Part shown: positions 26,898-35,602 of the stretch, piece by piece
How the letters are laid out: each line of letters starts with the position of its first letter
Position numbering within the stretch: position 1 is the stretch's first letter
Origin: Acidimicrobiales bacterium
GTDB taxonomy: Bacteria > Actinomycetota > Acidimicrobiia > Acidimicrobiales > MedAcidi-G1
Reading direction: 5' to 3'
Length of the DNA: 64,000 nt
NCBI GenBank assembly: GCA_014237715.1
Contig: JAAZZG010000009.1
Location: forward strand, 1-64,000
The notes under the pieces: generated by a model
The model's input: only the letters and a program-made list of their open reading frames with translations
Told to the model about the DNA's origin: nothing
Database searches by the model: none
Made by a program: the position numbers and the translations under genes

Positions 26898-29308
26898 CTC
26901 GCCGGCCCGATGGCCAGGATCTGTCGTTCCGACTCAGCGCTCACCAGATCGCGCTTCGTGGCCTCCAACATGAGCGGTACTGGTGCGGGGTCGGGCTTCT
27001 TCGCGTCGTCGTCGCTGGCCATGATGGCCAGCAGGCCGATGGCGGGCCCCACGTGGGCCACGCTGAGTGAGGCGCCGTCGGCCAGGCGGGAGACCCGGAC
27101 ACCGATACCGCCACGACCCTTGGCCTCCAGTTCGGACAGCGGCGTGGCCTTCACCGAGGAGTCGTCGGTGACAGTCACCAGAGCGTCGTCACCGAGGACG
27201 GCGGCCGCGGCGACCACGGTGGCCCCGTCGCGGAGCTTCATCCCGGCGACGCCGCTCGCACCCCGCCCCTGGACGCTGATGCCGTCGACTGCGGTTCGTA
27301 GCACCTGGCCGTCGGAAGCCACGAAGACCACGTCGACGCCGTCGGGAGCGGTGAACGCAGCGGCCACTCGGTCGCCGGCCTTGAGCTTCATGATCGTCCT
27401 ACCGCCCCGGGTTTCACGGACCTCGGCCATGGTCAGGCGCTTGGCTGCGCCTTGGGCAGAGACCACCACGAGGTGTTCGTCACCGTCGGCTACCACGGTG
27501 TGGATGACCTCGCCTCGGTTTGTGCCGAAGGCCTGGGCGGCGCCGGCTCCCCGGGCCCGGCCCTCACCGTCGGCTAGTTCGGCGGGCAGGACCTGCAGGG
27601 CCCGACCCTCGGACGTGACCGCTGTGACCGTGGACGTGGTTCGGGTCAGCAGCTGGGCGACTAGCACGTCGTGGCGGCCCGGCGTGGCTCGCTTGGCCCC
27701 CTCCGCCGGCAGCCGTCCGATCTGCCCGGAGGTGGAGAGCGTGACCACGCAGGGCTCGTCGGCCACGTCGTCGGCCACCTCGATGGAATCGAATACCGGG
27801 AGGTCATCGGGGTTCACGATCTCAGTACTGCGATCCCGACCGAACTGCTTGACGGCCTCACCCAGCTCGTTGAGGACCAGCGTGCGCTGGCGAGTTTCGG
27901 ACTCGAGGAGCTTGGTGTGCCCGGCAATGGCCGCCTCGAGCTCGGCCCGTTCGTCCTCGAGGCGACGGACCTCCAGGGCGGTGAGCCGTTTGAGCGGCAT
28001 GTCCAGGATGTGATCGGTCTGGACGCGGCTGAGTGAGAAACGTTCCATGAGGGCGTCGCGGGCTGTCGCCGTGTCCTCCGAACCACGGATGATGGTCACC
28101 ACCTCGTCGATGGCTTGGAGGGCCACCAGCAGGCCGGCCACGATGTGAAGCCGCTCCTCGGCACGGTCCCGACGGTAGGCCGTCCGGCGGACGACGACCT
28201 CGAGTCGGTGGTCGATGTAGTGGCGGCACAGGTCGTACAGGCCGACGGTGCGAGGTTCGCCGTCGACCAGCACCACGTTGTTGATGCCGAAGGACTCCTC
28301 CATGGGAGTCAGGCGGTACAGCTCGCCGAGCACCGCCTGGGGGTTGTGCCCCGGCTTGACCGTGACCTGGAGTCGGAGTCCGGTGTGGCGGTCCGAGAGG
28401 TTCTTGAAATCGGCGATCCCTGTCACCTTCCCGGCTTCGTTCAACTCCTTGAGCTTGCTGATCACCCGCTCGGGGCCCACCATGTAGGGCAACTCGGTGA
28501 CCACGATGGCCTGGCGGCCCTTCCCGACGTCCTCGACGTGAGCCCGGGCGCGGATCCGGATCGAACCCCGGCCGGAGGCGTAGGCGTCGCGGATGCCGTC
28601 GTCGACCACGATGCCGCCACTGGGGAAGTCCGGACCGGGGAGGACGGCCAGCAACTCGTCGACCGTCGGCTTGGGCCGTCGCTGCTTCATGACGAGGGTC
28701 ACCGCGGCATGGACCTCGGCCAGGTTGTGGGTGGGCATGTTGGTGGCCATTCCCACGGCGATGCCTGTAGTGCCGTTCAACAGCAGGTTGGGGAGCAGCG
28801 CGGGGAGGTGGGTGGGCTCGGTGGACTCGCCGTCGTAGGTCGGTCGGAAGCCCACCGTGTCCTCGTCGAGCTCGCGGACCATGGCCATGGCGGCCTCGCT
28901 GAGCCGGCACTCGGTGTAGCGGGGTGCGGCCGGTGGGTCGTCCAGCGAACCGAAGTTGCCCTGCGGGTCGATCAGGGTCATGCCCCGGGAGAATGACTGG
29001 CCCATGCGGACCAGGGCGTCGTAGATCGCCGAGTCGCCGTGTGGGTGGTATCGACCCATGGTGTCGCCAACTACCCGAGCGCTCTTGCGGTGCGGGGTAT
29101 CGGGCCGGATGCCCATGCGGAGCATGGAGTAGAGGATCCGCCGCTGGACCGGCTTGAGCCCGTCACGGATGTCGGGGATAGCCCGCGACGTGATGACCGA
29201 CAACGAGTAGGCGAGGAAGGACTCCTTCATCTCCTGCGCGACGGAGACATCGACGACCTCGCGGGCGTAGTCCATCTCGTCGGGGATGAGCTTCTGCTGC
29301 TTGCCCAT
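26891..29308 (-). CDS. parC: Type IIA topoisomerase DNA-cleaving subunit (ParC/GyrA)
   Basis: The 805-residue protein has the breakage-reunion domain with the active-site Tyr in APRYTECR near residue 130. The quinolone-determining segment HPHGDSAIYDALVRM keeps the Ser and Asp of sensitive enzymes. The C-terminal domain (about 500-790) shows six beta-pinwheel blades. The canonical GyrA box QRRGGKG is absent; the nearest is AKGRGGIGV. That fits a ParC-type wheel that cannot wrap DNA like gyrase. It lies upstream of parE in one operon. Confidence 0.9.
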   Translation of the reverse strand: MGKQQKLIPDEMDYAREVVDVSVAQEMKESFLAYSLSVITSRAIPDIRDGLKPVQRRILYSMLRMGIRPDTPHRKSARVVGDTMGRYHPHGDSAIYDALVRMGQSFSRGMTLIDPQGNFGSLDDPPAAPRYTECRLSEAAMAMVRELDEDTVGFRPTYDGESTEPTHLPALLPNLLLNGTTGIAVGMATNMPTHNLAEVHAAVTLVMKQRRPKPTVDELLAVLPGPDFPSGGIVVDDGIRDAYASGRGSIRIRARAHVEDVGKGRQAIVVTELPYMVGPERVISKLKELNEAGKVTGIADFKNLSDRHTGLRLQVTVKPGHNPQAVLGELYRLTPMEESFGINNVVLVDGEPRTVGLYDLCRHYIDHRLEVVVRRTAYRRDRAEERLHIVAGLLVALQAIDEVVTIIRGSEDTATARDALMERFSLSRVQTDHILDMPLKRLTALEVRRLEDERAELEAAIAGHTKLLESETRQRTLVLNELGEAVKQFGRDRSTEIVNPDDLPVFDSIEVADDVADEPCVVTLSTSGQIGRLPAEGAKRATPGRHDVLVAQLLTRTTSTVTAVTSEGRALQVLPAELADGEGRARGAGAAQAFGTNRGEVIHTVVADGDEHLVVVSAQGAAKRLTMAEVRETRGGRTIMKLKAGDRVAAAFTAPDGVDVVFVASDGQVLRTAVDGISVQGRGASGVAGMKLRDGATVVAAAAVLGDDALVTVTDDSSVKATPLSELEAKGRGGIGVRVSRLADGASLSVAHVGPAIGLLAIMASDDDAKKPDPAPVPLMLEATKRDLVSAESERQILAIGPARW

Positions 29309-29442
29309 GGGTGCGGTCGGTGGTCCTGGTCTGTTCGGTCGACGGGGAGTCTGTCGCAGGGGTGTGACAGCGGTCGGTGGCCCGCTGGCGACCGTACAGG
29401 CGCGGGCCCGGCGGGCCGCGGCAGAAGGAGGCTGAGGTCAGT

Positions 29443-29757
29443 TCAGCTGCGGAAGCGGCAGCGGGTGACGCCGGTGACGAGCTCGTCGAGGGCGTCCAAG
29501 AGGGCAGACCCGCCGACCGAGCGGAGCCGGGCGGCCTCACCGGCCGTCCACGGGTGGTCGATGTGATCTGGTGTCAGGCCGGCCTGACACCAGGTTTCGC
29601 CAACCATCCGGAGGGCATGGTCCACCCCGGGGTCGCCGCAGGCCACGAGCAGCGCGCCGGTTTCGTCGGCGTTGAGGCCGGGCGGTGAATCGACCCGGGC
29701 GGAGAACGTTCCCAGACGAAAGCGGAGGGCTTCCGTGGCGATGCGAGCGTGGTTCAT
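29443..29757 (-). CDS. Hypothetical protein of 104 residues
   Basis: The open frame starts at an ATG giving MNHARIATEALRFRLG and ends CRFRS. The frame remains open a further 324 bases upstream, but that part is antisense to ferrochelatase and is not used. There is no signal peptide or membrane segment. Two Cys are near residues 39 and 57. No family is recognised. Codons for residues about 55-63 contain a perfect 26-bp DNA palindrome. It lies between ferrochelatase and parC in the same direction. Confidence 0.5.
   Translation of the reverse strand: MNHARIATEALRFRLGTFSARVDSPPGLNADETGALLVACGDPGVDHALRMVGETWCQAGLTPDHIDHPWTAGEAARLRSVGGSALLDALDELVTGVTRCRFRS
29568..29593. repeat. Perfect 26-bp palindrome
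   Basis: CTGGTGTCAGGCC followed immediately by its exact reverse complement GGCCTGACACCAG, with no spacer. Length and perfection exceed what is expected by chance, and it falls inside the 104-residue open frame. It could be a dimeric-protein binding site or a cruciform-prone element. Confidence 0.9.
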
Positions 29758-29824
29758 CACCTCTGAAAATACCCGTTCCGGGAGGGCTGGTCGGGGATGT
29801 CTCCGGTCGAGGAGCGGGGCAGGG

Positions 29825-30817
29825 TCAGTGGGGGAGCGGCGGACAGCAGTCGGCTCGGCAGGTCCGGGCCGACGCCGGGTCGTGTCCCAGAAACAGGTCG
29901 ACGACCATGTCCACGAAGCGCTGGTCGTCATCAATCGCGGCGGCCCGCTGGAAGGCCACGCCGGCCCGTTCAGCTCGGCCGGCGGCCTCCACCTCGAGGT
30001 CCCAGACGATCTCGAAGTTCTCCACTGGGAAACCGATGGGCGAGACCACAACGGCATCCACGCCGGCCGCTGCCAGGGCATCGATCCGGTCGCCCACGTC
30101 GGGTTCCAGCCACGAGGTCTGGGGCGGGCCGCTTCGGGACTGCCACACCAGTTCGCGGTTGTGGCGACCGGCTGGATCCACTCGCTGGGCGACCAGCCGG
30201 GCCACCTCTTGGAGTTGGGCTACATAGTCACAGTTGGCGGCCATGGTGCTCGGAATGCTGTGGGCTGAAAAGAGCAGGTGTGCCCGATCGCGACGGTCGG
30301 CAGGCAGTCGGTCGAGCGCCTCGACGAGTCGATCCGCTGCCGGCCCGATCAGACCCGGGTGGTCGTGGTGGCCACCGATGCGGTCGACAACCGGGGCGCC
30401 GGCCCCCACGGCGGTCCGGGCCCTTTCGATGTCCTCGGTGTACTGGCGGCACGTGCTGTAGGAGGCGTAGGGCGACGCCACCCAGGCCACCGCTCGGCGC
30501 ACGCCGGCGTTGCGCATCTCGGCGATCGTGTCGACCAGCAGGGGATCGGCGTTGCGGTTCCCCCAGAAGACCGGCGTGTTGACGCCACGGTCGACCAGTT
30601 GCTCCGCCACCGTCGCCTGCAGGGTTCGCAACCTTGCGTTTAGCGGTGAACGGCCACCGACGGAGCGGTAGCGGTCGGCAACCTGGGCCAGTCGTTCCGG
30701 GGGAATGGGTCGTCCAGCTGTGACCCGGGCCAGGAACGGAGCCACGTCGTCGATCGACTCCGGCCCCCCGAAGGCCACGAGCAGCAGTGCGTCGTACCCG
30801 CCGGAATCGTCGATCAT
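29825..30817 (-). CDS. hemH: Ferrochelatase (coproporphyrin III type)
   Basis: The 330-residue protein begins MIDDSGGYDALLLVAFGGPE, the standard opening of actinobacterial ferrochelatases. It has the metal-site His in FSAHSIPSTMA near residue 190 and Glu in PIGFPVENFEIVWDLE near residue 265. It inserts iron into coproporphyrin III in the Gram-positive heme route. The C-terminus ends in a Cys cluster (RTCRADCCPP). A 2Fe-2S site in some actinobacterial enzymes is a possible parallel, not shown here. An in-frame upstream extension is basic and rejected. Confidence 0.93.
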   Translation of the reverse strand: MIDDSGGYDALLLVAFGGPESIDDVAPFLARVTAGRPIPPERLAQVADRYRSVGGRSPLNARLRTLQATVAEQLVDRGVNTPVFWGNRNADPLLVDTIAEMRNAGVRRAVAWVASPYASYSTCRQYTEDIERARTAVGAGAPVVDRIGGHHDHPGLIGPAADRLVEALDRLPADRRDRAHLLFSAHSIPSTMAANCDYVAQLQEVARLVAQRVDPAGRHNRELVWQSRSGPPQTSWLEPDVGDRIDALAAAGVDAVVVSPIGFPVENFEIVWDLEVEAAGRAERAGVAFQRAAAIDDDQRFVDMVVDLFLGHDPASARTCRADCCPPLPH

Positions 30818-30848
30818 CGGGTCACCCCTTCGGTTCTGGTTCGAGGCC

Positions 30849-31577
30849 TCAACCCTCGACCACGAAGTGCGACAGGTCCTCGGCCAACCCGGAGCGGACG
30901 GCCTCCGCAATCGCACCGCGCGTGGTAGTGCGGGTTCGCTTCATCGCACCGCGGCCGACCCCGCCGGCGACCCGGGCGTGGGCCACAGCAGTGTCGACGA
31001 GATCCTCGGCATTGACTACCTCATCCAGGAAGCCCACGTCGATTGCTGTCTCGGGGTCGTACATCTGACCCAGAGTCGCCCTTGCCAGGTGGCGCTTGGA
31101 CAGGCGGTCCCTCATCAACTCGGTGGCGAAGAAGGGCAGCGGCATGCCGATGGTCAATTCAGGCATGCCGATCTTGAACTCGCCGGCCGTACCGACCCGG
31201 AGGTCCGACGACATCAGGATGATGGCGCCCGCCGCGATGGCATGTCCGGTGCAGGCCACGACGACCGGTCGGGGGAACTGGTAGATCCGGAGGAACACAT
31301 CGACGCCGGCGGCCAGCATCTCCTTAGGTCCGGTGCCGCCGGCCTTCATGACCGATAGGTCGAAGCCGGCCGAGAACCGGCCAGGGCGACCGACGATGAC
31401 CACAGCGTCGGCACCGGAGGCATCCACCTCGTCCAGCGCATCCAGAAGGGCGCTCAGAAGGTCGTGGCCCAGTGCGTTGGCCTTGCCGTCGTCCATGGTG
31501 ATGACCGCTATGCCTGCGTCGGTCGGGCCGTCCATGTACTGGATGGTCATCGGAGTCGGGGTCGTCTCGTCGCTCAT
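30849..31577 (-). CDS. Enoyl-CoA hydratase/isomerase family protein
   Basis: The 242-residue crotonase-fold protein starts MSDETTPTPM. It has GRFSAGFDLSVMKAGG and ACTGHAIAAGAIILMSSDLRVG as its oxyanion-hole segments. The usual catalytic Glu positions are not both evident, so it may be an isomerase or thioesterase-type member. TAGGTT lies seven bases before this ATG, which supports it over one 39 bases upstream. It is divergent from nfu. Confidence 0.88.
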   Translation of the reverse strand: MSDETTPTPMTIQYMDGPTDAGIAVITMDDGKANALGHDLLSALLDALDEVDASGADAVVIVGRPGRFSAGFDLSVMKAGGTGPKEMLAAGVDVFLRIYQFPRPVVVACTGHAIAAGAIILMSSDLRVGTAGEFKIGMPELTIGMPLPFFATELMRDRLSKRHLARATLGQMYDPETAIDVGFLDEVVNAEDLVDTAVAHARVAGGVGRGAMKRTRTTTRGAIAEAVRSGLAEDLSHFVVEG

Positions 31578-31584
31578 GCCGGCG

Positions 31585-31590
31585 AACCTA
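31585..31590 (-). promoter_or_regulatory. -10 box of the crotonase gene
   Basis: TAGGTT on the minus strand, seven bases before the ATG at 31577. Confidence 0.5.
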
Positions 31591-31657
31591 CCGGTGGAGG
31601 CTGACGGTCGTCCCAACCGGCCCGCCAGATGACAGCCCGCCAGAGAAGAGCCACCGG

Positions 31658-31663
31658 TATCCT
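31658..31663 (+). promoter_or_regulatory. -10 box of the nfu gene
   Basis: TATCCT lies six bases before the ATG at 31670; leaderless arrangement. Confidence 0.55.
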
Positions 31664-31669
31664 TACCCC

Positions 31670-32329
31670 ATGAGCGACATTCTCACCACGGAACGGGTCA
31701 TGGAGGTCAGCGACGGTGCGCTGAGCAAGGTACTGGAGGTCCGCGACTCGCAGGACGACGGTGAGGACCCCACCACGCTGTCCCTCCTGATCGACGTGAC
31801 CGGCGTGTCAGGCGTGGACTACGTCTATGACCTGGCCTTCGTACCAATCATCGAGTTGCCCGACGACTGCCACCGCTGGACGGTGAGTGCAGACGCTGAT
31901 GGAAAGACCGGCGCGACCCTTGACATGGCGGTGGGTGATGAGAGTCGTTCCAAGTTGGCCGGCGCCACCCTCGACCTGCCTAGTAACCCGGTGCAGGGCG
32001 GGCTGGTGATCCGTAACCCCAACCGACCCAACCCTCTGGGGGACGTGGGTGAGCTGGAGTTGACCGGTGAGGTGCCCGAGCGCATCGAGCAACTCCTCGA
32101 GAAGACGGTCAATCCGATGCTGGCTTCCCACGGTGGTTTCGCCACCCTCATCGGGGTCGACACCCACACGGCGTACGTGACAATGGGGGGCGGCTGCCAG
32201 GGTTGTTCGATGAGCCAGGCCACCCTCACCGAGGGGATCCAGCGGGCCATCGTCGAGGCCGTGCCGGAGATCACCGAGGTGGTGGACGCCACCGATCACT
32301 CGGCGGGCGACAACCCCTTCTATTCCTGA
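31670..32329 (+). CDS. nfuA: NfuA-type iron-sulfur carrier
   Basis: The 219-residue protein has an N-terminal A-type-like (HesB-fold) domain lacking its cysteines, and a C-terminal NifU domain with GGCQGCSM, the CxxC pair near residues 177-180. NfuA dimers hold a 4Fe-4S cluster between these cysteines and pass it to target enzymes. MoaA and the Fe-S nuclease in this window are plausible clients. The N-terminal half is less typical than in Enterobacteria. Confidence 0.9.
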   Translation: MSDILTTERVMEVSDGALSKVLEVRDSQDDGEDPTTLSLLIDVTGVSGVDYVYDLAFVPIIELPDDCHRWTVSADADGKTGATLDMAVGDESRSKLAGATLDLPSNPVQGGLVIRNPNRPNPLGDVGELELTGEVPERIEQLLEKTVNPMLASHGGFATLIGVDTHTAYVTMGGGCQGCSMSQATLTEGIQRAIVEAVPEITEVVDATDHSAGDNPFYS

Positions 32330-32383
32330 ATCACTGCACCGGACCGGCGTCTGAACGGCCGGTCCTGAGGGGTTCCGCCGGGC

Positions 32384-34225
32384 TCAGCCGAGGCGGAAAC
32401 GGACGGAAGCGGCCACGCCGGGACCGTCGAGTCCGAACGACGCCAGCAGCGCGTCGGCCGGCCCGTGGGCGTGGTGGGCCACCGGTACGCCAAGTACCGA
32501 GACACGCGGCATCGGCGCTTCGGCCCGTGGCGGCCGCGCCGCCAGGGCGTCCAGCACCCCGGTGCCGAATCCACCCTCACGGAATCCGTCCTCGATGGTG
32601 ACCACGAGCCGGTGTTCGGCGGCGTTGTCCAGCATTGTGTCGTCGAGTGGGCGGATACACCGCGGGTCCCACACGGTGGCTTCGATGCCGTCGGCTGCCA
32701 GCTCGTCGGCCGCGGCCAGGGCGGCGGCCAGCATCTTCCCGGCACCCAGCAGGCACACCTGACCGTCCCCGGCACGAACCCGGCGGGCGGCCAGACCCCG
32801 TCCCACCTCGTCCCAGCCCACGTGGGGGGCCGGCGTCTTGGACCAGCGGATGGCCACCGGGCCGTCGGTGCTGGCCATCGTGTCTTCGAACATTTGCTGC
32901 AGCTCTTGATAGGAGGACGGGGCCAGCACCGTCATCCCCGGCACTCGGGACAACAAGACCATGTCCAGCACCCCGTGGTGCGAGGGGCCGTCGTCGCCGG
33001 TGATGCCCGCCCGGTCCAGACAGAACACGACCGGGAGGCCGTGGAGGCCGACGTCCAGGTTGGTCTGATCGAAGGCCCGGCTCAGGAACGTGGCGTACAG
33101 GGCGATCACCGGGCGAAGGCCGCCCATGGCCATGCCGGCTGCCGCGGTCACCGCGTGCTGTTCTGCGATGCCCACGTCGAAGCAGCGGTCGGGGAAACGG
33201 TCTCGGAAAGGAAGGAGGCCCGTCGAATCGGGCATCGCCGCGGTGATGGCTACCACCTCCGGGTGGGACTCGGCGGCCTTGAGGAGCGATTCGGTGAACG
33301 CTTCGGTGTAGCTGCCGGGCTTCACGCCACCCGTGTCGTGCATGTGTTTGATCGGATCCTGTTCGGCTGGGGCGTGGCCCCGACCCTTCTGGGTCAGCAC
33401 GTGGACCACGACCGGTCCGTCGAACTCGGCCGCGTTGGTCAGGGCGTCCTCGACCTCGGCGATGTCGTGGCCGTCGAACGGGCCCAGGTAGTGGACGCCG
33501 AGCGCCTCGAAGAACGCCGTCGGCTCGAACATGTCGCGCAGCGCGGCCTTGGTGGCGCTGATGCCCCGCTCGACCAGTTCGCCCACCCACGGCAGGCGTT
33601 CGGCCAGGTCCTCGAGGTGGCGCTGTCGGCGCATGTAGGTCGGGTTGGAACGGATTCGGATGAGGCTCTCCGACAGGCGACCGACCGTGGGGGCGTAGGA
33701 CCGCCCGTTGTCGTTGAGCACAACGGTTACCGGCAGGCCGCTGTGGCCGAGGTTATTGAGACCTTCGAAGGCCATGCCGCCGGTCATCGAGCCATCACCG
33801 ATCACCGCCACGACCCGTCGGCGGTCGCTGGTGGTGGCCCGTGCCGTGGCCAGGCCGTGGGCGTACGACAGCACAGTCGACGCGTGGGAGTTCTCGATCC
33901 AGTCGTGGGCCGATTCATCTCGGGACGCATAGCCCGACATCTGCCCGGCCTGACGTAATCCGTCGAACTCGGCGACCCGTCCGGTCAGGAGTTTGTGGAC
34001 GTAGGTCTGGTGGCCGGTGTCGAAGAGGATGGCGTCCCTTGGGCTATCGAAAACCCGGTGGAGAGCCAGGGTGAGCTCCACGGCGCCCAGGTTGGAACCA
34101 AGGTGGCCGCCGGTGCGGTCCACGGTGTCGATGATGCGTTGGCGCAATTCCGTGGCCAGCGCGGCGAGTTCCTCGGGGCCGAGGTCGCGGAGGTCGGCGG
34201 GGGACCGAAGGGCATCGAGGCGCAC
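32384..34225 (-). CDS. dxs: 1-deoxy-D-xylulose-5-phosphate synthase
   Basis: The 613-residue thiamine-diphosphate enzyme makes DXP from pyruvate and glyceraldehyde-3-phosphate, the first step of the MEP isoprenoid route. It shows GGHLGSNLGAVELTLALH, VIGDGSMTGGMAFEGLNN (ThDP/Mg site), DGHD, and DRAGITGDDGPSHHGVLD. The GTG at 34225 (MRLDALRSPADL) is chosen because the family starts there and TAGCGT lies eight bases upstream. A longer in-frame start at 34348 would overlap the PAP2 gene. Confidence 0.95.
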   Translation of the reverse strand: MRLDALRSPADLRDLGPEELAALATELRQRIIDTVDRTGGHLGSNLGAVELTLALHRVFDSPRDAILFDTGHQTYVHKLLTGRVAEFDGLRQAGQMSGYASRDESAHDWIENSHASTVLSYAHGLATARATTSDRRRVVAVIGDGSMTGGMAFEGLNNLGHSGLPVTVVLNDNGRSYAPTVGRLSESLIRIRSNPTYMRRQRHLEDLAERLPWVGELVERGISATKAALRDMFEPTAFFEALGVHYLGPFDGHDIAEVEDALTNAAEFDGPVVVHVLTQKGRGHAPAEQDPIKHMHDTGGVKPGSYTEAFTESLLKAAESHPEVVAITAAMPDSTGLLPFRDRFPDRCFDVGIAEQHAVTAAAGMAMGGLRPVIALYATFLSRAFDQTNLDVGLHGLPVVFCLDRAGITGDDGPSHHGVLDMVLLSRVPGMTVLAPSSYQELQQMFEDTMASTDGPVAIRWSKTPAPHVGWDEVGRGLAARRVRAGDGQVCLLGAGKMLAAALAAADELAADGIEATVWDPRCIRPLDDTMLDNAAEHRLVVTIEDGFREGGFGTGVLDALAARPPRAEAPMPRVSVLGVPVAHHAHGPADALLASFGLDGPGVAASVRFRLG

Positions 34226-34233
34226 GACGGAAA

Positions 34234-34239
34234 ACGCTA
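34234..34239 (-). promoter_or_regulatory. -10 box of dxs
   Basis: TAGCGT on the minus strand, eight bases before the GTG at 34225, at the end of the upstream PAP2 gene. Confidence 0.45.
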
Positions 34240-34274
34240 TCGCGGTCCAGCCGGACCGGTTCAGCCGGACCGGT

Positions 34275-35138
34275 TCAGTTGGCGTGCGACCGGCGGTGGA
34301 GTCGGACCCAGACCCGGACCAGCACGCCGGCCAGCAGCGAGCCGGCACCCAGGGCTACCAGCCCGCCCGCGGCGTCCAACCAGAAGTGGTTGCCGGTGAC
34401 GATCACAGCGAACAGTGTGGCCACCGGGTAGGCGGCGGCCAGCACCTTGACCGCGCGGGTCCGGACCGTTGGCCAGATGACCAGTGCACACCACGTGGCC
34501 CAGGTGAAGTGGAGGCTGGGCATCGCCGCGTACTGGTTGCTGACGCGTTGCATGGTTCCCGAGTCGAACGACCAGAGCCCGCCGACGTCGGTCACCGTGT
34601 CGACGTAGGGATACATGCCGGCCAGACAGGCCCCAAACGCCCCACAGTCCGAAAGCAGCCGTGGCGGCATGAGCGGAAACAGGGCGAAACCGATCAGGGC
34701 CAGCCCCGTCGCACACAGGAAGGTCGAGCGGTGCCGCGCGTACAGGTGGGGGAAGCACCGGTACACCCAGACCAGGGCGGACACCGTCACCGCGAAGTGA
34801 AACGTCCCGTAGAAGAGGTTCCAGAACTGGATGAACCACCGGTGGTCGAGGAAGGCCTGTTGGATCCCCAGCTCTCGGTAGAGGCCCATCGATCGTTCCA
34901 GGTCGATAATCCGTTCGGCGTTGGCCAGCGCGTCGGCCACCGACACGGACTCGGATCCGAAGAGGTTCCGGATGGTGGAGTAGACGGCGTAGAAGCCGAG
35001 GACGAGGAGGATCTCAACCCACCAGTGGAGTCCGCTGCCCGGCCCGGCTGCACGCCGGGGAAACCGGACCGGACCCGCGCCGGGAACCGTTTCGTCAGGC
35101 TGTGGTGCGGGCTCGGCCCCCGCGGGAACGACCTGCAC
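34275..35138 (-). CDS. PAP2-superfamily membrane phosphatase/transferase
   Basis: The 287-residue protein has about six transmembrane helices. PAP2 motifs are visible as AAMPSLHFTWATW near residue 213 and GNHFWLDAAGG near residue 252, with the His and HxxxD residues. The arrangement (long first loop, then WFIQFWNLFYGTFHF) resembles the Aur1/inositol-phosphotransferase-like branch. It probably acts on a phospholipid or prenyl phosphate outside the membrane. It is preceded by the thioesterase gene 3 bases away. Confidence 0.85.
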   Translation of the reverse strand: MQVVPAGAEPAPQPDETVPGAGPVRFPRRAAGPGSGLHWWVEILLVLGFYAVYSTIRNLFGSESVSVADALANAERIIDLERSMGLYRELGIQQAFLDHRWFIQFWNLFYGTFHFAVTVSALVWVYRCFPHLYARHRSTFLCATGLALIGFALFPLMPPRLLSDCGAFGACLAGMYPYVDTVTDVGGLWSFDSGTMQRVSNQYAAMPSLHFTWATWCALVIWPTVRTRAVKVLAAAYPVATLFAVIVTGNHFWLDAAGGLVALGAGSLLAGVLVRVWVRLHRRSHAN

Positions 35139-35141
35139 GGT

Positions 35142-35531
35142 TCAGGCGGGGTCTCCGTCGACCCTGTCGAGGAACCGGTGGGTCTCGACGACCACGCGGA
35201 TGATGCTGGCTGTGGCCACCACGGCGTCGCCCACTTTGGCCGTCGCCCCGAAGGTGAGACGCCGACCTTCGACGCCCTCGAGGACCGCCTCGGCGGTGAC
35301 GCCGACGCCAGGTGCGGTGGGGGCCGTATGGTCGACGTGGATGCGCATGCCCACGCTGGTCTCGCCATCGGCCAGCGAGCCGTCGAGTGCCTCGACCGAG
35401 GCCTCCTCCATGAGAGCCACCAGTCGTGGGGTGCCGAGGACCGGCACCTCGCCGGAACGGAGGGCGATCGCCGTGTCGGCATCGGTAACGGTGTGGGAGG
35501 CGCGACCGCGCAACCCTGGCATCGGGGGCAC
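35142..35531 (-). CDS. Thioesterase of the FlK-like hotdog family
   Basis: The 129-residue protein matches the fluoroacetyl-CoA-thioesterase-like family. Its triad-like residues are Thr in LGTPRLVALMEEAS, Glu in the same segment and His in IHVDHTAPT. It would hydrolyse a small acyl-CoA. The GTG at 35531 is supported by TAGGGT six bases upstream; an ATG three codons later is the alternative. It is followed by the PAP2 gene after a 3-base gap. Confidence 0.85.
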   Translation of the reverse strand: MPPMPGLRGRASHTVTDADTAIALRSGEVPVLGTPRLVALMEEASVEALDGSLADGETSVGMRIHVDHTAPTAPGVGVTAEAVLEGVEGRRLTFGATAKVGDAVVATASIIRVVVETHRFLDRVDGDPA

Positions 35532-35537
35532 AGCGGT

Positions 35538-35543
35538 ACCCTA
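35538..35543 (-). promoter_or_regulatory. -10 box of the thioesterase gene
   Basis: TAGGGT on the minus strand, six bases before the GTG start at 35531. Confidence 0.45.
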
Positions 35544-35602
35544 CGCATCCGCCCGGACCCGACCGGGACACCGGCCCGGACCGAGCGCACAGGATCAGGA
35601 GC

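Noticed and set aside
28115-28996. Long plus-strand frame opposite parC
   Set aside because: Composition is His/Gly/Val-rich as expected for antisense of GC-rich coding DNA; no motif or promoter.
24828-29308. Calling the topoisomerase pair gyrB-gyrA
   Set aside because: The GyrA box is absent, order is A-type subunit first, and dnaA/dnaN/recF are not near; ParC/ParE is preferred, but not proven.
32465-33958. Long plus-strand frame opposite dxs
   Set aside because: It is a mirror frame of a high-GC gene, without motifs and fully covered by dxs.
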